Assembly: GCA_003249035.1 (NCBI GenBank)
Contig: QBMK01000033.1
Coordinates: 1 to 43,105 of the forward strand
Reading direction: 5' to 3'
DNA length: 43,105 nt
DNA from: Pseudanabaena sp.
Lineage (GTDB): Bacteria > Cyanobacteriota > Cyanobacteriia > Pseudanabaenales > Pseudanabaenaceae
The notes under the pieces are model-generated. The model ran no database searches, was not told where the DNA came from, and was given only the letters and a program-made list of their open reading frames with translations. A program made the position numbers and the translations under genes. Shown here piece after piece: positions 33,858-42,888 of the stretch. How positions within the stretch are numbered: the stretch's first letter is position 1; each line of letters begins with the position of its first letter.

Positions 33858-36800
33858 ATGGAAAAATATCCTCCTTTAACATCTGAGCAAATTTCTCTTG
33901 AAGATTGGCAAAATACGCCAATAAATGTCAGGTGTCTTGTGGATTCGCTACTTACAAGTGCATCGGAATCAGATCGCGAAATTCTCTTGAGCCAATTTCT
34001 AGAAGCTAATCAAGAGCCCGAACTCAAGCTACGCAATCTTATCGACGAAATTCCAGGGGCTGTTTACCAATTCCGACTTAGTCCAGAAGGGACTTACAGC
34101 ATGATCTTCATGAGTGAAGGGGTTCGAGAATTGGGGGGCATTTTCCCAGAACAGGCTACTAATGACATCCAAGTTATTTGGGACTTAATCTTGCCTGAAG
34201 ATTTGGAGCTTTTACATCAATCAATTAGCCTCTCAGCAGAAACTCTAGAACCTTGGCATTTTGAATTTCGTATTCAAAATGATAGTAAAAAAATTAAGTG
34301 GATTTTGGGAAAATCTCTTCCCAGTCAGCAAGAAGATGGGGCAATTATTTGGAATGGCATTTTGACGGATATCAGCGATCGCAAATTTGTCGAGGAGAAA
34401 TTTAGGGAACAACAAACCCAACTCGATCTAGTTGTAGAGGCATCTCAAATTGGTTTCTATATTTCCGATTTTCGTACTGAAACCTCCATCGTTTCTCCAG
34501 CATACAAAACCCAAATTGGTTATACGCCTGATGCAATAGAAGCCTCTCCCGATGATTGGAGCGATCGTCTTCATCCAGCCGATCGCGAAAGGGCGACTAC
34601 AGCCTTTCGTGCATTTAAGAACAACGAAGCTTCGTATAGCGAAGATTTTCGCTTACTCCATCGGGACGGTAGCTATCGATGGATTTATAGTAATGCTCAG
34701 CTAATTTGTGATAAAGCGGGTACTCCGATCAAAATAGTGGGTACTCATATCGATATCACTGATCGCAAAAAAGCCGAAGAAGATATAAGTCGGTCAGTTG
34801 CGACAAATCAAGCTTTGATCGATGCTCTCCCCGATCTGATTATCCGGATTAGTCGAGAAGGGATTTATATAGATGCAATTCCCTCAGGCAATGTAAAGTT
34901 TGCGGTTCCACCCAAAAAAATGATCGGCAACAGCATTTTTGATGTTCTTCCGATAGAATTTGCACAACAGCGAATGTATTATGTCGAACAAGCATTTCAG
35001 ACTGGGAAATTGCAACTTTATGAATACCAAATTTTGATCGATGGTGAAATCCATTACGAGGAGGCTCGGATTGTCGTCAGTGGTGAGAATGAAGCTACGA
35101 TCCTGATTCGTGATATTAGCGATCGCAAAAAAGCTGAAGAAGATTTACGTCGGGCTGTTGCGACAAAACAAGCCTTGATCGATGCTCTCCCAGATCTGAT
35201 TATTCGGATTAGCCGAGATGGCGTTTATTTAGATGCAATTTCCTCCGCTACTATGAAGTTCTCGCATCCGCCTGACACATTTATCGGTAAATGTATGGTT
35301 GATATCCTTCCATCTGAACTCGCTCAACAGCTAATGTATTACATCGAACAAGCGTTTCAGACTCAGAAAATTCAACTTCATGAATACCAAATTTTCCTCA
35401 ATGGTGAAATCCATTACGAGGAGGCTCGGATTGTCATCAGTGGCGAGAATGAAGCTACAATCTTGATTCGCGATATTAGCGATCGCAAAAAAGCAGAATT
35501 ATCTTTGCGAGAGAGCAAAGAACGTTATCGAGTATTAGCTGAGAACATTAACGATCTTGTCTGTTTACACCATCCTGACGGTCAATATCTCTATGTAAGT
35601 CCATCCTGTGAAGCCCTTTTGGGTTATCGTTACGATGAAATGCTGGGACAAGATCCATATACATACTTTCATCCAGACGATCGCGATCGCATCCGACAAG
35701 TATCTCATGCAGCAGTGCTCGCAGGAAAAGCAACACCAATTACCTATCGGATGCGTCATAAGTCTGGTAACTATATCTGGTTTGAAACCCTGACCACTCC
35801 GATTATGGATGCGACTGGACAGGTTATTCAACTTCAAACTACCTCCCGCGACGTGAGCGATCGCATCCAAGTTCAAAACCAGTTAGAATATGACACCCTC
35901 CACGACACGCTTACAGGCTTGCCCAATCGACATCTCTTAATGGAACGTTTGGACTTATCTCTTCACCGTGCCAAACGCCTTGAGGATTATCATTTTGCAG
36001 TTTTATTTCTCGACCTCGATCGCTTCAAAGTCATCAACGATAGTTTGGGGCATTTAGCAGGCGATAAATTATTGATTGCCATTTCTCGAAATCTGCAAGC
36101 CACTCTTCGAGAAATCGATCTTGTCGCGCGTTTAGGTGGTGATGAGTTTGTAATTCTACTCGATGAAATTAAGGATATTCAAGAAGCCATTCACGCTACA
36201 CAAAGGATTTTTGCAGAGTTGCAAACACCTCTGACCATTGAAGGGCGCGAAGTATACACGACCTCTAGTATTGGTATTGTGTTAGGAACAAAAGACTACG
36301 CTAAAGCATCTCACCTATTGCGAGATGCTGATATTGCCATGTATCGGGCAAAAGCAAGGGGCAAAGCAAGGTATGAAATTTTTGATACTCAGATGCATAG
36401 GGAAGCCCTAAGTCGGATGCATTTAGAAAACGATCTGCGGCAAGCAATCTCCTCTCAGGAGTTTATACTGCACTATCAACCGATTGTTTCTCTAGACAAT
36501 GGACATGTTGTTGGGTTTGAAGCTTTGATGCGTTGGCAGCATCCTAGTCAGGGGTTGAAATATCCAGGCGAATTTATCGCCATAGCCGAAGAGATTGGAC
36601 TGATCTCAATGCTAAGCTCATGGGCATTGAGGTCTGCCTGTCAGCAATTAGCCGCGTGGCAAACTGCTTTCCCAAATCTTACAGAGCTAAAAGTAAGTGT
36701 AAATCTTTCGGCGAAAGATCTCCGACGGTCGGATCTCTTCGCAGAAGTCGATCGGCTGCTTGCTCAAACTCAATTAGATGCCCGTTGTCTGACCTTAGAA

Positions 36801-37202
36801 ATTACCGAAAGTATGTTAATTGAAGATGTTGAGTCTGCAATTAGAGTGTTTAGCCAAATGAGAGAAAGAGGAATTCAAATCAGCCTTGATGACTTTGGCA
36901 CGGGATATTCATCGTTAAACTATCTCCATCGCTTGCCTATGGATAACTTGAAGGTCGATCGCTCATTTGTCAACCAAATGCAGGAAGGTAAAAAAAATCA
37001 TCAAATCATCGAAATGATCGCGACCCTCAGTAAACAATTAGAACTTGATGCGATCGCCGAAGGGATTGAAACATCACATCAGCTAAAACGGTTACAAGAA
37101 CTTGGATATCGATTTGGACAAGGGTATCTATTCTCAAAACCGCTTAGTCCAGAAGCGGCAGAATCACTACTAAGAGATACTAATTTATGTTTATTTCCGT
37201 AA
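33858..37202 (+). CDS. Multi-PAS GGDEF-EAL c-di-GMP protein
   Basis: A large soluble signalling protein (1114 residues from this ATG; an in-frame TTG at 33816 is possible). It has five PAS-type sensor domains in a row, each closed by a 'DISDRKKAE'-like linker, then GGDEF and EAL. The GGDEF motif (760-764) is intact with an I-site REID five residues before it. The EAL domain keeps EAL (888-890), DDFGTGYSSL, KVDRSF and EGIET, so both synthesis and hydrolysis of c-di-GMP look possible. The third and fourth PAS domains are a recent tandem duplication (360-bp period, around 34780-35500). No membrane segment is seen. It follows ureG by about 130 bp but is probably separately expressed. Confidence 0.93.
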   Translation: MEKYPPLTSEQISLEDWQNTPINVRCLVDSLLTSASESDREILLSQFLEANQEPELKLRNLIDEIPGAVYQFRLSPEGTYSMIFMSEGVRELGGIFPEQATNDIQVIWDLILPEDLELLHQSISLSAETLEPWHFEFRIQNDSKKIKWILGKSLPSQQEDGAIIWNGILTDISDRKFVEEKFREQQTQLDLVVEASQIGFYISDFRTETSIVSPAYKTQIGYTPDAIEASPDDWSDRLHPADRERATTAFRAFKNNEASYSEDFRLLHRDGSYRWIYSNAQLICDKAGTPIKIVGTHIDITDRKKAEEDISRSVATNQALIDALPDLIIRISREGIYIDAIPSGNVKFAVPPKKMIGNSIFDVLPIEFAQQRMYYVEQAFQTGKLQLYEYQILIDGEIHYEEARIVVSGENEATILIRDISDRKKAEEDLRRAVATKQALIDALPDLIIRISRDGVYLDAISSATMKFSHPPDTFIGKCMVDILPSELAQQLMYYIEQAFQTQKIQLHEYQIFLNGEIHYEEARIVISGENEATILIRDISDRKKAELSLRESKERYRVLAENINDLVCLHHPDGQYLYVSPSCEALLGYRYDEMLGQDPYTYFHPDDRDRIRQVSHAAVLAGKATPITYRMRHKSGNYIWFETLTTPIMDATGQVIQLQTTSRDVSDRIQVQNQLEYDTLHDTLTGLPNRHLLMERLDLSLHRAKRLEDYHFAVLFLDLDRFKVINDSLGHLAGDKLLIAISRNLQATLREIDLVARLGGDEFVILLDEIKDIQEAIHATQRIFAELQTPLTIEGREVYTTSSIGIVLGTKDYAKASHLLRDADIAMYRAKARGKARYEIFDTQMHREALSRMHLENDLRQAISSQEFILHYQPIVSLDNGHVVGFEALMRWQHPSQGLKYPGEFIAIAEEIGLISMLSSWALRSACQQLAAWQTAFPNLTELKVSVNLSAKDLRRSDLFAEVDRLLAQTQLDARCLTLEITESMLIEDVESAIRVFSQMRERGIQISLDDFGTGYSSLNYLHRLPMDNLKVDRSFVNQMQEGKKNHQIIEMIATLSKQLELDAIAEGIETSHQLKRLQELGYRFGQGYLFSKPLSPEAAESLLRDTNLCLFP
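34780..35500 (+). repeat. Internal tandem duplication of a PAS domain
   Basis: Two consecutive 360-bp units within the PAS/GGDEF/EAL gene code for near-identical PAS domains, for example QALIDALPDLIIRISR and GEIHYEEARIV in both. DNA identity is high at several stretches (such as 34809-34850 against 35169-35210), which shows a recent duplication. The exact edges are approximate. Confidence 0.75.
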
Positions 37203-37221
37203 GAGACATTCAAGGCAAGTT

Positions 37222-38361
37222 ATGAATTCACAGGTTTCAAACAACTTTCCAATTGGAGAAAATGCAGACAAAGATACACAGCACGATCTCTGGATGCAAA
37301 GCTGTATTGATTTGGCTAAAAAAGCGAGAGGTCAAACTGCCCCTAATCCGATGGTGGGAAGCGTAATTGTTAAAAATGGACAGGTCTTGGGTGAAGGATT
37401 CCATCCTAAAGCAGGTGATCCTCATGCAGAAATATTCGCAATTCGAGCGGCGAAACAAACTGGTGAAGATCTGTGCGATAGCACGCTGTATGTCAATCTA
37501 GAACCTTGTAATCATCACGGACGAACCCCTCCTTGCTCAGAGGCAATTATCAAGGCTGGAATTGGTGAGGTTGTCATTGGTGCGATCGATGCCGATCCGC
37601 GAGTATCTGGAACTGGCTGCGATCGCCTTCGAGATGCTGGCATAAAAGTGACTACGGGTATTTTGGAGCAGCAATGTTTGGATCTAAATGAAGCATTCTT
37701 TCATCGCGTCAAAACTAATTTGCCCTTTGGCATTTTTAAATATGCGATGACCCTTGATGGCAAAATTGCGACAACTTCAGGACATAGCTATTGGATTACT
37801 GAAAATGAGGCGCGTCATTTAGTACATGACCTGCGCGTAGAATGTGATGCAATTATTACAGGCGGCAACACAGTTAGACTCGATAATCCCCATTTAAATA
37901 CGCATGGATTGAGTATTCATAGTCCTTTGCGGGTCGTAATTACGCAAAGTTTCGATCTTCCTGAAGAGGCGAATTTATGGAATGTTACAGACAATGAAAG
38001 AACCTTGGTAATTACTCTCCCTAATGTCAATCCTCAACTAAAACAAAAACTACGCGATCGCCAAGTTGAAGTTCTCGAACTAGATGACATATCGCCTGAA
38101 GCCGTGATGCGAGAACTGGGTAAGCGTGGCTGCAATACAGTTCTATGGGAATGTGGAGGGCGCTTAGGTGCAGCCGCAATTAAGGCTAAGATGGTACAAA
38201 AAGTTTATGCTTTTATTGCGCCTAAGTTAATTGGGGGATTTACGGCTCCCAGCCCCATTGACGATCTAGGATTAAATCTGATGACTGATGCTATAAATCT
38301 TTCGCGATCGCAGTTTCAACAAATTGGTTCAGACTTTTTAATTACTGGCTATCTGAAATGA
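37222..38361 (+). CDS. ribD: Bifunctional riboflavin biosynthesis protein RibD
   Basis: RibD carries out two steps of riboflavin synthesis: deamination of the pyrimidine intermediate and reduction of its ribose. The N-terminal cytidine-deaminase-like domain has the zinc site HAE (H68, E70) with PCNHHGRTPPC (C96, C105) and the PNPMVGSVIV entry. The C-terminal reductase domain starts at about 155 (FGIFKYAMTLDGKIAT) with GGNTVRLDNPHLN and the terminal LIGG segment. Length 379 is usual. The stop overlaps the start of an HNH gene by 4 bp. Confidence 0.96.
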   Translation: MNSQVSNNFPIGENADKDTQHDLWMQSCIDLAKKARGQTAPNPMVGSVIVKNGQVLGEGFHPKAGDPHAEIFAIRAAKQTGEDLCDSTLYVNLEPCNHHGRTPPCSEAIIKAGIGEVVIGAIDADPRVSGTGCDRLRDAGIKVTTGILEQQCLDLNEAFFHRVKTNLPFGIFKYAMTLDGKIATTSGHSYWITENEARHLVHDLRVECDAIITGGNTVRLDNPHLNTHGLSIHSPLRVVITQSFDLPEEANLWNVTDNERTLVITLPNVNPQLKQKLRDRQVEVLELDDISPEAVMRELGKRGCNTVLWECGGRLGAAAIKAKMVQKVYAFIAPKLIGGFTAPSPIDDLGLNLMTDAINLSRSQFQQIGSDFLITGYLK

Positions 38362-38609
38362 TCGACAAAACACCACGTATTAAAATTCCAACTGAAGTTA
38401 GAGAAAAGATTTTCGAGCGGAATAATTATCAATGTCAAAGCTGTCAGAAAATAGACATTACAGCTAGAGGCTTGCAAATCGATCATATTATTCCTCTAGC
38501 CCAAGGTGGAACCAATGACATGAGTAATCTCCAAACCCTCTGCGCTAAATGTAACCGAGAGAAAAGTGCCAAACTCGATCCACGCATTCGGAGATTGTAT
38601 AGTGATTAG
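38358..38609 (+). CDS. Small HNH endonuclease
   Basis: An 83-residue protein that is nearly only an HNH nuclease domain. Zinc-binding CxxC pairs (CQSC and CAKC) bracket the motif LQIDHIIPLAQGGTNDMSNLQTL, given here in outline: IDH for the catalytic H, N for the central residue and the following CAKCNREK. Its ATG overlaps the ribD stop (ATGA), so it is translationally coupled to ribD. Such single-domain HNH proteins are common in cyanobacteria; the target is unknown. A bidirectional terminator follows immediately. Confidence 0.88.
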   Translation: MIDKTPRIKIPTEVREKIFERNNYQCQSCQKIDITARGLQIDHIIPLAQGGTNDMSNLQTLCAKCNREKSAKLDPRIRRLYSD

Positions 38610-38636
38610 CAAAAGCGGCGCATTGCACCGCTTTTG
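38610..38636. terminator. Bidirectional terminator between HNH and cax genes
   Basis: CAAAAGCGG (38610-38618) pairs with CCGCTTTTG (38628-38636), with a further short GCA/TGC pairing inside. It sits exactly between the convergent HNH and cax genes and has A and T tracts in the stem, so it serves both. Confidence 0.8.
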
Positions 38637-38637
38637 T

Positions 38638-39720
38638 TTAGACTGGTTGAAAATAGAATGCAAAGCCTAAAATTGCGTATGTCGCTACTAGCAAAGAGCC
38701 TTCTAGCCAATTCGATCGCCCATCGGAACTAATCGAATTTGCAATCAACACCGCTACGACAACCGCCACTAACTCAAACGGATTAAAGTTTAAATCCATT
38801 GGTTGCCCCATAAACCAACCGATAATCACAAGCAATGGTGCAACAAATAAAGCAATTTGCATACTTGAACCCACGGCTACCGAGACCGAGAGTTCCATTT
38901 TATTCTTCATCGCCACTGTAATCGCCGTTGTATGCTCGGCAGCATTACCAATGATCGGTAATAGGATTACCCCAGTAAACAGTTCTGTTAAACCTAATTG
39001 GGATGTAGCTTCTTCTAAAGTCCCAACTAAAAGCTCGGATTCTACAGCAACTAACAGGGTCACTCCAAGCAGAACCGAAATCCATAGTTTAAGGTTGATT
39101 TCTTGAGGATGCCCTTCTTTCTCTTCAGCATCATCTGCTTCAGATTTGCCTACATCATAGAGATAGGCATGGGTTTTCATTGAAAATAGAAGCGTTAGAC
39201 AATAGACAATAATCAGCACGATCGCTACAGCGATCGATAGCTTTTGCAAGATATCTTCGCTAATTCCCGAACTTGTAAAATTAGCAGCCGTCGGCAACAA
39301 AATCGCTACCACTGCCAAATTCATAACCGAAGCATTTAATCGCGCCATCGTTGGCTGAAATTCTTGCTCCTTATAGCGCAGTCCACCCAAAAACATAGAC
39401 ATACCCATCACCAACAATAGATTGCCAATGATTGAGCCAGTGATGCTAGCTTTAACGACGCCAGTAAATCCTGCCTTCAGCGCCACGATCGCAATGATTA
39501 GCTCCGTCGCATTACCAAAAGTCGCATTTAACAACCCCCCCCATGATGGACCAAGCACTACCGAAATTTCTTCGGTCGCGGTGCTGAGCCAACCAGCTAA
39601 AGGCAAAATCGCGAGTGCCGATGTCACAAACACCAGCGTAGAATTCCATCCTTGTAAATGACCGATGACTGATATCGGTATAAATACAAGCAACCCGAAT
39701 GAGAAGATTTTCTTAAACAT
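38638..39720 (-). CDS. cax: Calcium/proton antiporter (CAX family)
   Basis: A CaCA-superfamily H+/Ca2+ exchanger, 360 residues with about eleven membrane helices. The two inverted halves are marked by the ion-binding motifs GNATELIIAIVALKAG (c-1) and GNAAEHTTAITVAMKN (c-2), both with the essential Glu. An acidic loop (EADDAEEKEGHP) separates the halves, as in cation exchangers of this family. It exports Ca2+ from the cytoplasm using the proton gradient. The ATG at 39720 is chosen over the in-frame TTG at 39759 because it directly precedes a hydrophobic first helix. Confidence 0.93.
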   Translation of the reverse strand: MFKKIFSFGLLVFIPISVIGHLQGWNSTLVFVTSALAILPLAGWLSTATEEISVVLGPSWGGLLNATFGNATELIIAIVALKAGFTGVVKASITGSIIGNLLLVMGMSMFLGGLRYKEQEFQPTMARLNASVMNLAVVAILLPTAANFTSSGISEDILQKLSIAVAIVLIIVYCLTLLFSMKTHAYLYDVGKSEADDAEEKEGHPQEINLKLWISVLLGVTLLVAVESELLVGTLEEATSQLGLTELFTGVILLPIIGNAAEHTTAITVAMKNKMELSVSVAVGSSMQIALFVAPLLVIIGWFMGQPMDLNFNPFELVAVVVAVLIANSISSDGRSNWLEGSLLVATYAILGFAFYFQPV

Positions 39721-39902
39721 ATGCTGCCGTTGTATCGTTATGGCTAAATATACCAACAAAAAACAAAAAGTTATGCTAGGTAACTTTGAGAACTGCTCTA
39801 ACTTTTTTGATTTTAATTTTTTCTGAGCATTATGACGCTTACGATAAAATGGTCAGAGATAAAGTAAAGCATCGCTTTGCTGCCACTCAACAGGAACGCT
39901 CT

Positions 39903-40511
39903 ATGTCTGAACTTACCGCCGAACAACATCGCGCTAAAATGCAACGCCGCCAAGAGGTACAACTTCAGCGAGTTGCAGAGCGTAACCTCGAAAAGGGACT
40001 GATCATCATTAATACTGGTGACGGCAAGGGCAAAACTACTGCCGCGTTGGGGATGGTACTACGATCTCTAGGGCATGGATATAAAGTTGCGATCATTCAG
40101 TTCATCAAAGGTGCGTGGGAACCTGCTGAAAAAAAAGTATTTGAAATGTGGCAAGATCAACTCGTTTTTCAGGCACTAGGAGAGGGCTTTACCTGGGAAA
40201 CCCAAAACCGCGATCGCGATATTGCGAAAACCAAAGAAGCATGGGAAGTGGGACTTGGCTATATCAAAAATCCTGAATACAAGCTTGTCCTGCTTGATGA
40301 GGTGAATATTGCCCTCAAGCTAGGCTATCTCGATGTCGATACTGTGATTGCAGGGCTTAAAGAGAAACCGGCGGATTCTCATGTAATTCTCACTGGTCGT
40401 GGTGCTCCTGCCGAACTGATCGAAGTTGCTGACTTAGTAACGAGAATGGAACTTGTCAAACATCCCTTTAGAGAGCAAGGTGTCAAAGCCCAAGCAGGAA
40501 TCGAGTTTTAG
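39903..40511 (+). CDS. cobO: Cob(I)yrinic acid a,c-diamide adenosyltransferase
   Basis: CobO (CobA/BtuR type) transfers the adenosyl group from ATP to cobalt in corrinoid synthesis. The 202-residue protein has the P-loop GDGKGKTT (39-46), YKVAIIQFIKG, the conserved WE and TW(E)T segment GEGFTWETQ and the Walker B YKLVLLDEVNIALKLGYLD. The ATG at 39903 (giving MSELTAEQHRAKM) matches the family N-terminus; an open frame reaching back to 39786 has no support. Divergent from cax; no other cobalamin genes are close. Confidence 0.94.
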   Translation: MSELTAEQHRAKMQRRQEVQLQRVAERNLEKGLIIINTGDGKGKTTAALGMVLRSLGHGYKVAIIQFIKGAWEPAEKKVFEMWQDQLVFQALGEGFTWETQNRDRDIAKTKEAWEVGLGYIKNPEYKLVLLDEVNIALKLGYLDVDTVIAGLKEKPADSHVILTGRGAPAELIEVADLVTRMELVKHPFREQGVKAQAGIEF

Positions 40512-40523
40512 AACCCATTTAAA

Positions 40524-40601
40524 GATCCCCCCCAGCCCCCCTTAAAAAGAGGGGAGAATTAATTAATTCTTCCCCCTTTTTAAGGGGGATTGAGGGGGAT
40601 C
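40524..40601. repeat. C/G-tract palindromic repeat
   Basis: A hairpin of about 78 bp in which GATCCCCCCC, CCCCCCTTAAAAAG and AGAATTAATTAATTCT are mirrored by CTTTTTAAGGGGG and GAGGGGGATC. This 'gatccccc-ttaaaaag-ggggatc' type recurs in many cyanobacterial genomes from memory. It may also end cobO transcription. Confidence 0.6.
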
Positions 40602-40629
40602 TCTCAAAGACTTTAACCTTAGAAAAAAT

Positions 40630-41718
40630 ATGTCAAAAATTGGTGTTGGTATTATCGGAACGGGCTTTGGTCAGATTATCCATATTCCTGCTCTCCAAAT
40701 TCATCCTGATACAGAAGTTGTGGCGGTGCACCATCGAGATCGCCTCAAAGCACAACAAATAGCTGATAAGTTTAATATTCCCCATGCTTGCGAGCGCATT
40801 GAAGATTTACTCGCCCTTCCCGCAGTCCAAGCAGTGACCATCTCCACGCCACCAAGTTTTCATTATGAACAGGCAAAAGCAGCGATTGAAGCTGGCAAGC
40901 ATGTGTTGATGGAAAAGCCTGTGACCATGAATTTCCAAGAGGCGATCGCGCTTTATCGTCTTGCCAAAGAGAGACAAGTAATCACTGCTACCGATTTTGA
41001 ATTTCGTTGTGTCCCGCAATGGCGATATTTCAAACATCTACTAGATCAGAATCATGTCGGCAAAAAAAGACTGATTCAAATTGATTGGCTAGTGCAAGGT
41101 CGCGCCGATCCAAAGCGGGTTTGGAATTGGTATAGTCAAAAGGATTTTGGTGGTGGCGCATTAGGTGCGATCGGTTCCCACGCATTTGATTATGTGCGCT
41201 GGCTATTTGGTGATATCAAAAGTCTGTCAGGTCAACTAAGTACAGGCATTACTGAACGTCCTGATGCAAATGGGGTTCTGCGTCGCGTCGATGCCGATGA
41301 CACATGCAATATTCTTCTGGAACTTACAGATGGAACTCCTTGCAATATTTCTCTGAGTACTGTCACCTATCGCGGTCGTGGGCATTGGCTGACGGTTTAC
41401 GGTGAAAATGGAACGCTTGTATTAGGTAGTTCTAATCAATCAGATTATGTACATGGGTTTAGCTTGCGACAAGGCAAAATTGATCGCACGGAAATGGAAA
41501 TCGTACCGATTCCATCTGAATATGACCTCCCGAAAACCTATACCGATGGTCGTCTCGCGCCTGTGCTAGCAATATGTGATCGCTGGGTACTGTCTATGCA
41601 AACTGGACAACCAATGACTCCTAGTCTCTATGAAGGCGCATGGTCACAGTTACTTATGGATCTTACCCAAGAGTCTCACCAGCAGAAAAAATGGATAGAT
41701 GTGCCTTTATCGCTCTAG
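40630..41718 (+). CDS. Gfo/Idh/MocA-family oxidoreductase
   Basis: A 362-residue NAD(P)-dependent dehydrogenase. The N-terminal Rossmann fold has GIIGTGFGQIIHIPAL, then the signature block TISTPPSFHYEQAKAAIEAGKHVLMEKPVTMN with the catalytic Lys of EKP. The C-terminal alpha/beta domain has GGGALGAIGSHAFDYVRWLFG, typical of the family. Substrates are usually sugars, inositols or their derivatives; biliverdin reductase also belongs to this superfamily, so the substrate stays open. It stands between cobO and chlG on the plus strand. Confidence 0.88.
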   Translation: MSKIGVGIIGTGFGQIIHIPALQIHPDTEVVAVHHRDRLKAQQIADKFNIPHACERIEDLLALPAVQAVTISTPPSFHYEQAKAAIEAGKHVLMEKPVTMNFQEAIALYRLAKERQVITATDFEFRCVPQWRYFKHLLDQNHVGKKRLIQIDWLVQGRADPKRVWNWYSQKDFGGGALGAIGSHAFDYVRWLFGDIKSLSGQLSTGITERPDANGVLRRVDADDTCNILLELTDGTPCNISLSTVTYRGRGHWLTVYGENGTLVLGSSNQSDYVHGFSLRQGKIDRTEMEIVPIPSEYDLPKTYTDGRLAPVLAICDRWVLSMQTGQPMTPSLYEGAWSQLLMDLTQESHQQKKWIDVPLSL

Positions 41719-41720
41719 TG

Positions 41721-41827
41721 TTAGTGTCTTTACTTATTCGCGCTCTATATTATAGCTGTCTGAAACCTTTACGCAGAGGCTATCAATTTTTGAGCTTTGG
41801 GTGAGCGCTAATAATTCATGACACTAA
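41721..41827. repeat. Imperfect terminal-inverted-repeat element upstream of chlG
   Basis: A 25-bp sequence starting TTAGTGTC and ending GCGCTC (41721-41745) recurs inverted at 41803-41827 with four mismatches, spanning 107 bp between the oxidoreductase stop and the chlG start. No clear target duplication is visible. It may be a small mobile repeat, a long hairpin terminator, or part of the chlG leader. Confidence 0.45.
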
Positions 41828-41872
41828 CGCTACGGGCTATAATCAATCGCAAGTCTATAAATTTTTGTAAAT

Positions 41873-42859
41873 ATGTCGTCTCCAACCCCTGACGTACCAG
41901 CGAGCGAGTCTCGCGAAGCCCGTACCCGCCAAATGCTTGGAATGAAAGGTGCGGATGTACAAGGAGCTTCAATCTGGAAGATCCGCCTGCAACTTATGAA
42001 ACCGATTACATGGATACCCCTGATGTGGGGCGTACTCTGTGGCGCAGCCTCCTCTGGCGATTTTACATGGTCGATTGAAAACGTATTTCGATCGCTACTT
42101 TGTATGCTCATGTCAGGGCCCCTACTGACAGGCTATACCCAAACGATTAACGATTACTACGATCGCGAAATTGATGCAATTAACGAGCCATATCGTCCGA
42201 TTCCATCGGGAGCAATTACGCTCAGGCAAGTCATTGCTCAGATTTGGATTTTGTGGCTGGCGGGCATTGCTGTAGCAGCCATCCTCGATGTCACCGCAGG
42301 TCATGCAGACTTTATCATGACGAAATTAGCGCTTGGTGGTTCATTTGTTGCTTATATCTACTCTGCGCCACCTTTGAAGCTCAAGCAAAATGGTTGGCTC
42401 GGAAACTATGCACTCGGAGCAAGCTATATCGCTCTACCTTGGTGGGCAGGGCATGCACTTTACGGGACTCTAAATTGGACTGTGGTAGCCGTTACCCTGT
42501 TCTATAGCCTTGCGGGTTTAGGTATTGCTGTCGTCAATGATTTTAAAAGCGTTGAAGGCGATCGCGAATTAGGATTGAAATCTCTGCCAGTGATGTTTGG
42601 GGTGCAAAATGCGGCGTTGATATCAGCAACTGCGATCGACGTGTTCCAAATTGGCATCGCTATTTATTTAGTTACTGTTGGTGAACAACTATTAGCAAGT
42701 TTAATCGTGCTGTTAGTAATTCCGCAGATTACGTTTCAAGACATGTACTTCCTGCGCGATCCGCTTAAGAATGATGTGAAGTATCAAGCTAGCGCTCAAC
42801 CATTTCTTGTAATTGGGATGTTAGTTGCAGGTATCGCAATGGGACATGCGGGTATCTGA
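41873..42859 (+). CDS. chlG: Chlorophyll synthase ChlG
   Basis: ChlG joins chlorophyllide a to phytyl or geranylgeranyl diphosphate, the last step of chlorophyll a synthesis, in the thylakoid membrane. The UbiA-family protein (328 residues, about eight or nine helices) has the first Asp-rich site NDYYDREIDAINEPYRPIPSG (93 onward; positions 93-101 hold the Asp residues), IYSAPPLKLKQNGWLGN, and the second site VNDFKSVEGDRELGLKSLPV. The N-terminal 35 residues are hydrophilic. The ATG at 41873 fits the family. A strong terminator follows. Confidence 0.96.
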   Translation: MSSPTPDVPASESREARTRQMLGMKGADVQGASIWKIRLQLMKPITWIPLMWGVLCGAASSGDFTWSIENVFRSLLCMLMSGPLLTGYTQTINDYYDREIDAINEPYRPIPSGAITLRQVIAQIWILWLAGIAVAAILDVTAGHADFIMTKLALGGSFVAYIYSAPPLKLKQNGWLGNYALGASYIALPWWAGHALYGTLNWTVVAVTLFYSLAGLGIAVVNDFKSVEGDRELGLKSLPVMFGVQNAALISATAIDVFQIGIAIYLVTVGEQLLASLIVLLVIPQITFQDMYFLRDPLKNDVKYQASAQPFLVIGMLVAGIAMGHAGI

Positions 42860-42863
42860 GCAT

Positions 42864-42888
42864 AAAGGAGGCGCTTAGCGCCTCCTTT
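42864..42888 (+). terminator. Intrinsic terminator of chlG
   Basis: AAAGGAGGCGCT (42864-42875) pairs perfectly with AGCGCCTCCTTT (42877-42888), ending in T residues, 4 bp after the chlG stop. Confidence 0.85.

Noticed and set aside
39786-39902. N-terminal extension of CobO from 39786
   Set aside because: The extra 39 residues are hydrophobic and unlike the family. The ATG at 39903 gives the expected N-terminus.
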